Source of the DNA: Sipunculus nudus
Taxonomy: Eukaryota; Annelida; Sipuncula; Golfingiida; Sipunculidae
Assembly (NCBI GenBank): GCA_026874595.1
Contig: CM049313.1
Location: 41,384,659 to 41,448,658 of the forward strand
DNA: 64,000 nucleotides
Direction: 5' to 3'
The translations under genes and the position numbers were made by a program. The stretch's first letter is position 1, and each line of letters opens with the position of its first letter. This document shows, piece by piece, positions 57,626-64,000 of the stretch. Under the pieces are notes generated by a model that saw only the letters and a list, made by a program, of their open reading frames with translations, had not been told where the DNA came from and searched no databases.

Positions 57626-59848
57626 TTAGTTCAGCTGACTGTTAGTCATCTGGGCTATAGTGATCACTCGTTGTCTGTCGTCCAGCCGTCTGTCCGGCCA
57701 TCCGGCTGTCTGTCCGTTAACAAGGCACAAACCGTAACCACTGGAACTGGAATCTCCTAACTTTACATCCAGAGAGGTCCATGAAAAATCTCCTCAGAAA
57801 CCTGGAATTAAGTCCCTGTTACCCATATTCTTCAAGCTATGGGGCTCCGAAGAACCCCCCAGAATAATGAAAAATCTGATACAAAAGCTCAAATACTGAA
57901 CAACAAATGCATTGATCACCATGATTCATTGCACGGATATTGATCATGGAGTGTTTCATTAGTTTCTGCAGACTTGTGGCGCAACCTGTATTTTTTTTAT
58001 TTGTTACAATTTTTTTTCTATATTTTTGAGTCCTCAAAAGGTGCTGTCATCTCTTAACAGAGCACAAATAGTAACTGTTGGACATGGAATCTTCTCACTT
58101 TACATCCAGAGAGGTCCATGAAAAGTCTTCTTGGAAACCTGGAATTAGGTCTCTGTTACCCATATTCTTCCAGCTATGGGGCTCCGAAGTACCCCCCCCA
58201 AGTATAATGAAAAATTTGATACATAAGCTCAAGTAACTGAACAATTAATGCATTGATCATTGTGATTCTTTGCATGGATATTGATCATGGGGTGTTTCAT
58301 CAGTTCCTGCTGACTGGTGGCGCCACCTGTTTTTTTTGTTTTTTTTACGATTTTTTTTCTCTCTTTTTGAGACCTCAAAAGATGCCATCATCTGTTAACC
58401 GGGCACAAATTGTAACCGCTGGATCTGGGATCTTCTCACTTTACATCCAGAGAGGTCCATGAAAAGTCTTCTTGGAAACCTTGAATAAGGTCTCTGTTAC
58501 CCATATTCTTCCTGCTATAGACTTTGAAGTACCCCCGAGAATAATGAAAAATTTGATACAAAAGCTCAAGTATCTGAACAACTAATGCATTGTTCACCAT
58601 GATTCTTTGCATGCATATTGATCATGGGGTGTTACTTCAGTTTTTGCAGACTGTTTGCGCAGACTAGAATCTTCTGTCTCGACATGCATGGAGGCCCGTG
58701 AAAGTCTCCTTGGAAACCTGGTATTAGGTCTCTGTTGCCTAAAACCTGTGAGCTATGGGGCTTCTAACCCCCCACGAATAATAGATAATAAGATTCAAAA
58801 GCTGAAGTATCTGAACAACTAATGCATTGATCACCATGATTCTTTGCATTGATATTGATCATGGAGTGTTTCATCAGTTTCTGCAGACTGGTTGCGCCAT
58901 CTGTATTTTTTTCAATTTTTTACAATTTTTTCAATCTATTTTTGAGACCTTAAAAGATGCAGTCATCTGTTAACAGGGCACAAATCGTACTGACTAGACC
59001 TAGAATCTTCTTTCTTGACATGTTGGGAGGCCCATGAAAAGTCTCCTTGGAAACCTGAAATTAGGTCTCATCCTTGGAGATCCATAAAAAACTCCATGTA
59101 AACCTGAAATTAGGTCTCTGTCACTCATATTGTTCGAGCTATGGGGCTCAGAATTACCCCCAAGAATAACTAAAATTTGATACAAAAAGCTCTGGTATCT
59201 GAACAACTAGTGCATTGATCAGCATTATTCTTTGCATGCATATGCATCATGGAGTGTTTCATCAGTTCCTGCAGACTCATGGTGCCACCTGGACTTCTTT
59301 GAATTTTTACGCATTTATATCTTTATTTTTGAGACCTTCAAAGATGTGGTAGTCTGTTAACAGGGCACAAATCATAACTATTTGACGTGGAATCTTCTTT
59401 CTAGACATCCTGGGAGATCCATAAAAAACACCATAGAAACCTGAAATTAGGTTATTTTTTTAATCTATTTTTGTGACCTTAAAAGATGAGGTCATCTGTT
59501 AACATGGCGCAAATCGTACTGACTAGACCTATAGAATCTTCTTTCTTGACATGTTGGGAGGCCGTGTTAAAAAGTCTCCTTGGAAACCTGAAATTAGGTC
59601 TGTGTCACCCATATTGTCCGAGCTATGGGGCTCAGAAGTACCCGGGCAAGAATAACTAAAAATTTGATACAAAGCTCTGGTATCTGAACAGCTAGTGCAT
59701 TGATCAGCATTATTCTTTGCATGCATATGCATCATGGAGTTTTTCATCAGTTCCTGCAGACTCATGGTGCCACCTGGACTTCTTTGAATTTTTACGCATT
59801 TATATCTTTATTTTTGAGACCTTCAAAGATGTGGTTATCTGTTTTTCC
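57626..59848 (+). repeat. tandem array, about 340-bp unit, six degenerate or partial copies
   Basis: Begins with an element-type head (TTTTTAGTTCAGCTGACTGT, then GTCCGGCCATCCGG). Landmark CTGTTAAC.GGGCACAAAT recurs near 57712, 58053, 58394, 58968, 59351 and 59491. Other shared phrases are CCTTGGAAACCTGAAATTAG, GAGCTATGGGGCTC, AATAATGAAAAATTTGATAC and ATTGATCATGG. Partial units (58650-58800, 59350-59500) show internal deletions. Confidence 0.85.
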
Positions 59849-61440
59849 TCATATTTACTGTAGCCGGGCCAGGTCCACATCTCATAGTGAGTGGTAATGG
59901 AAACAAGATCAACAGTCATTTATAAAGTTTATTTCCACTTTGTGCACACACAGCCAAGTCACATAAAAACATAGTAATGGTGCTCCATCCATAAACTCAG
60001 CTAAGCCATAGTACTAAGCCATAGTTCCAAACAGTAAAATAGTTGGTAACATTATCAGTTGTATCAGCACGTAACAAGCATGTAACAAGTATGTAATTAG
60101 CGTGTTATAAGTGGTGGCTAGCAAGGACTGACTCTGGTCACATCATCATCATCATCTGGCCAAAATAGCTCTCTGATGGCCCCTTGACCGGCCGTCAGAC
60201 AAAATGGCTTTCATCACACATGACTAACCCTGTCCAATCACAATCCCTATTCTCAGGCAAGTTCCGCTGCCTAACATAGAGTCAAGTACCGACAATAAGC
60301 TGCCATACGCAACCAAGTACCACATATCATCGATGGCTCTGCCACATTACCATAAATATTCTCTATATAGATCCTATGTACATGCCAGAAATAAGGTCTG
60401 TATTGTATAATTTACAAAAAGTTATGGGCTCAAACATAATGCATTTTGTAAAATATCAGGAAAGATATTTGATTGCTTAACACAAAACATGTTAAAGCTA
60501 AGGACTCTTATCCTGTAATATAACTTTAATTAATCAAAATTAAATTGTATACTCAAAATTAGATCAAAATCTTTTAAATTTTTTTAAATATTAGCATTTA
60601 TAAAACATTGGTACCTTAAATTTTGCCCAACTTTGGCCACGGCACGTTTTTTCCTGTAAGTACTGTGGATTTAATTTTCACAGCATGTGCACATAAAGAT
60701 TTAAACTGTTAAAATCTGAAATTTGAAAATAAAAGCTGCAAAATTAGGCTAGTTATTGAATTTTTTTGGTGGCTTTTGTTGTATTCCCTTACATTGTCAA
60801 GCAGTCCACTTTGGTCACTGTAGGTCATTCAGTGCAGCTCTCTATGCTCTTCAGGCTGTTGGCATAATTTTAGATGTCCCCAAAATCTCCTACCTTACCG
60901 AAAATTGGGTAATTAGGACTTCGTTCCTTTGAGATATTAAGGAAAAAACTCTGTTTTCCATAAAAAAAAGCCATTGTTACACTTCAGGCTGCTTAATATC
61001 AAAACCACAGATCTGTTTTTGATCGTGTTTAGTATTCACATTCTTTCATACATTTTCTATGAACATACCAAAAATTAGGTCAGTATTTGGTATTATTTTG
61101 AAGTTATGGGCCAAAACATAATGCGATTTTTAAAAAAATCAGGAAATATATTTACTCACCTAACATGAGAATTGCTGAACCTATAGACTTTTTTTCAGGA
61201 ATATAACTTTATTTAATCAAGATTCAATTGTTTACCCAAAATTAGATCTGAATTTTGCAAATTTTTCAAGTTATTAGCATAAATAAAAAATCAATACCTT
61301 AAATTTTGTCCAACTTTGGCACTGTTGATTTAATTTTCACAGCATATATACATAAGGATTTAATCTTTTAAAATCTGAAATTTCAAAGAAATTGATTGGA
61401 AAGAATAGCTTTTATTCATGTTTTCATACACCATGTCAAG
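59849..61440 (+). repeat. interrupted copy of the 2.6 kb element (5' half)
   Basis: The sequence TTTTTCCTCATATTTAC is separated from its continuation CATAAATATTCTCTATATAG by the 488-bp insertion at 59859-60346. The rest matches 51361 onward and ends around 61440. It lacks the GTCC head. Confidence 0.83.
59859..60346. mobile_element. 488-bp insertion with TTAC target duplication (solo-LTR-like or small TIR element)
   Basis: Intact copies of the host repeat read TATTTACCATAAA. Here TTAC occurs on both sides (59855-59858 and 60347-60350) of an insert that begins TGTAGCCGGGCC and ends GGCTCTGCCACA. The ends are inverted relatives (TGTAGCCGGGCC against TGTGGCAGAGCC), and TG..CA with a 4-bp duplication fits a solo LTR; a short-TIR DNA element is the alternative. 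It has no coding capacity. Confidence 0.78.
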
Positions 61441-62395
61441 TGTTGTTTACATCTAGCCCACTTAGTAGTACAGCCTTCACTTGCATTATGTAACCCACCC
61501 CAGGCAGCTTGCCTTGGCCAAGCTTGGCCACTACAAGCAGGCTTCCCCTCTGCCCTGCACTCACCCCCCCCCTCCCCCCCCCAGCTGGTGCATAAACTAG
61601 ATGAATGTTTTAATTTTCTGTATTTTATTTTATTCTTGGACATGCTACATTTTAGATTTTGTATTGTACCACCAGGGTTACAATGATTAAAGTATACATT
61701 TAATTGTGTCCACAAAGTGGTGTATTGCTATGAAAGTGTGGATGTTCATGAGATAAGTAATTCCTTACTTCAGAAGAGTAAAAACTTCACCAGGTGTGAA
61801 ATTGACTATTAATTCCAGTAATAAATTAAAACTGGGATAGTAATTAGCACAATGATATTGTTTGACCCTCATTCAACCAACAGTGTGTATAATTTATTTG
61901 AAAAGATGTTTTATTTTATCAAATTTACTTTTATTTTATTTTGGTGAATAAAATTAAGCATGTACTGAAAACTCCAATGTGCAAAACTTTTTAATAGTGA
62001 TTCAAGGAATATTCTTGTAGATGCAATGTTGTGGCATTATTTTCTTTTAAATTCAGTTTAAACATTTGTGATTTAAAAATAATAAAATATATGTGTATGC
62101 ATAATATGACCCAATATGAGCTACACTATGGATATATAATGATTGCAACTTATAATTCTTATATTTTAACTTATATTTTCATTTTTTTTATTACAAATAA
62201 TATAAAACTTGTAAATAAAAAAAGGAATCAGATTTAAAACTAATAATGGAAAAAGTGGATATGCTAAAAAAATAGGCTTATATATAAACTTAAATGCATT
62301 ATTCCCTTGAAAGTGAAATAAATGTATTAGTCCATTCTGTCCACTTGCCTGTCCATCTGTAAATTTTTCATGTGCATCACAGTATTTCAAAACTT
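61441..62395. other. non-coding AT-rich stretch with a poly-C tract
   Basis: Poly-C-rich tract at about 61565-61582; no gene or exon recognised. Confidence 0.5.
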
Positions 62396-62770
62396 TTACT
62401 GTTTCCTCTATAAAGTTCCTATGTATGTGCCAGTAATTTAGTCAGTATTATATAATTTTAAAAAGTTATAATATAAAAATATATTTTTAGAAAAAATTAA
62501 ATATATCTGTGTTTCTATTAAATATCTATTTTCATACTTCAGGACTGCCGAATATCAAAACCACTCATCTGGTTTTCTTCATATTTACCATAAATATTCC
62601 TCTATATAACTTAAATTTTGCCCAAGTTTGACCATGGCATGTTTCTTTCTTGTAAGAACATTTGATTTACTTTTCACAGTCGAGATATATAGATTTAATC
62701 TGTTAAATTCTGAAATTTCAAAGTAAAAGCTTAAAAATTGTTCTAGTTATTGAAGTTTTTCTGAGGCTCT
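62396..62770 (+). repeat. further fragments of the 2.6 kb element
   Basis: Phrases ATAAAGTTCCTATGTATGTGCCAG, ACTTCAGGACTGCCGAATATCA and TTTGCCCAAGTTTGACCATGG appear out of their normal order, so this is a rearranged fragment. Confidence 0.75.
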
Positions 62771-63520
62771 AATGTCCCTACAGCCTTGCCTGGGTAAACT
62801 TATTAGTGATGCAAAACTGCTGTCACAAATGTAGAATCACATGGCAACCCTGACCTTCCCCCCCCCCCCCCCAACAGATATGTTGCATTAGTTACATACT
62901 TTAATTTGCATTGCTGTTTCCGATCCAATGTATACAACTTTTCCTGAATCAAGTGTTATTTTCAGATTTCTATTATTTTGCAAATTTAAAAAAATATATT
63001 TTAAGAAAAAATAAATACATCTGTGTATATAATATGATGTTGACTGAGCAGATTAACTATAAATGTTGATGCAATTTAGAATTGTTAATCAACTTAAATT
63101 TTCAAATATAATTGATATATATTGTAAATGTATAGTAAAATTTATATATTTTGTCCAAAATTTCCTTTAACAAAAAACTTATGTAACAACAAAAATGAGG
63201 ACCTAATGCAAACATTTGTTCAGTATTTTTCTGCCTCAGTAGAATGGGAATTGAAGTGATTTGCTTTTTTTTTCTATCTCTCTGTCTGTTTTTTAAATAT
63301 TCAGTAATTATGAATATAACTTTTTTTACCTGTAAGATTAAATTTTGTATTCTGTATGTTTATGCAAAGGTGTTGTAACTTTCCTCACTCCCTGCCACTG
63401 AGTATTTGTTTAGGACAATATTCTTCTGGCAACTGCATAAAATTTATAACTGGTAAATAAAGAAATATATATACAGAGTTACAAAGGTGTTTTTTAACTC
63501 TCATCCTCCCCCCCCCCCCC
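62771..63520. other. non-coding AT-rich stretch with poly-C tracts
   Basis: C runs at about 62857-62872 and 63507-63521; no gene seen. Confidence 0.5.
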
Positions 63521-63529
63521 CACCCCATC

Positions 63530-64000
63530 AGGTCAAACAGCTGAGTCCCAATGTAACTCTTCACCACAAGACAACACCAGATTATGAGTCATCTCTTCTC
63601 TATATATTCACACTAAGTCACTTCAGATTGTTTTCCTCTATAGGTCACCCGCATGTCCAATCAGTAACTTCTTCTCTGAACTCCCAAGTTTTAGTCTCTC
63701 AAGTTGACCTCAACCTGTCTATAGTGATCATGGGCGATTTCATTATTGACATTTCTAATTTAATATAAAACACCAAATTGACACAGTTATGTCAACTCTT
63801 TAAATGTCAACAACTAGTCAGAGAACCAACCAATGACCATGGAAATACCATAGATCTTGTCTTTACTAACTGTTTAAATGCTTCAGTTTCAACATTAGAA
63901 AACACATGGTCAGATCACAAGATATTATTAGCAACAATCCCCCATTCTTCAACTCAGATCAAACATGGCAACTTCTCACAGCTTAATCTACAATTTCTTC
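63530..64000 (+). mobile_element. non-LTR retrotransposon endonuclease domain, decayed, runs off the right edge
   Basis: A single frame reads QVDLNLSIVIMGDFIIDI (near 63694-63747), a TAA at 63766-63768, then without frame change QLFKCQQLVREPTNDHGNTI, DLVFTN, and WSDHKILLATI. This is the 'GDFN-D ... EPT....TIDLVFTN ... SDH' signature of the APE-type endonuclease of LINEs. The catalytic Asn of GDFN is replaced by Ile, and an in-frame stop follows, so this copy is inactive. The N-terminal part upstream of 63690 is only loosely recognisable. Confidence 0.85.

Noticed and set aside
61396-61715. Pro-rich ORFs around 61.4-61.7 kb as an exon of the unidentified gene
   Set aside because: Composition is driven by a poly-C tract; no acceptor in phase 1 with a continuing sensible frame was found.

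Overview
The window looks like nuclear DNA of a bivalve mollusc, possibly scallop- or oyster-like. It is AT-rich, genes are sparse, and coding sequence is split by introns with GT..AG borders. It carries many long (TA)n tracts, more than a dozen long poly-G/C tracts, and several repeat families typical of molluscan genomes: elements opening with a GTCCGTC-rich head, CAAGGTCA-rich repeats, tRNA-derived SINE heads, a Tc1/mariner-type MITE and decayed non-LTR retrotransposons. The bivalve assignment is inferred from repeat style and one gene, not from a database search. I see no bacterial operon, CRISPR array, rRNA or intact tRNA.

Two protein-coding genes can be supported. On the minus strand a Bcl-2 family gene (two coding exons, 37708-37169 and 30862-30746, separated by a 6.3 kb intron) encodes a complete protein of about 218 residues with BH4-like, BH3-like, BH1 and BH2 motifs and a C-terminal membrane anchor. 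On the plus strand, a divergently oriented gene I cannot name shows its first two coding exons (49491-49670 and 50394-50592). I found no later exon before the right edge.

Layout. 1-13.4 kb is non-coding with (TA)n tracts, a 59-bp minisatellite (4.24-4.96 kb) and one CAAGGTCA-type repeat (11.9-12.6 kb). 13.5-16.8 kb is a two-part satellite: a 66-bp array that is open on both strands, then a degenerate 33-bp array from which it appears to derive. Direct copies of a LINE fragment lie on both sides of the 33-bp array. 17.3-19.4 kb holds retrotransposon remains, one with a clear 15-bp target-site duplication. 19.7-20.2 kb is a MITE. 20.2-21.8 kb is an inverted CAAGGTCA array dense in nuclear-receptor-like half-sites. 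22.1-22.8 kb is relatively CpG-rich with a palindrome cluster. 26.5-29.0 kb is a 2.6 kb dispersed element, whose relatives lie inverted at 51.1-56.3 kb, so the two genes' known exons sit between inverted repeats. 30.7-37.7 kb is the Bcl-2 family gene. 38-49 kb is the divergent intergenic space with microsatellites, a hairpin, and 177-bp and 179-bp tandem arrays. 56.3-59.9 kb holds 275-bp and 340-bp degenerate arrays. A 488-bp insertion with a 4-bp target duplication (59.86-60.35 kb) lies in another copy of the dispersed element. The right edge carries the endonuclease domain of a decayed LINE.

The most distinctive observations are the both-strand-open 66-bp higher-order satellite, the modular repeat superfamily sharing termini but not interiors, and repeat-borne arrays of nuclear-receptor-like and CTCF-like motifs. 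I found no convincing evidence of a wholly new functional system.
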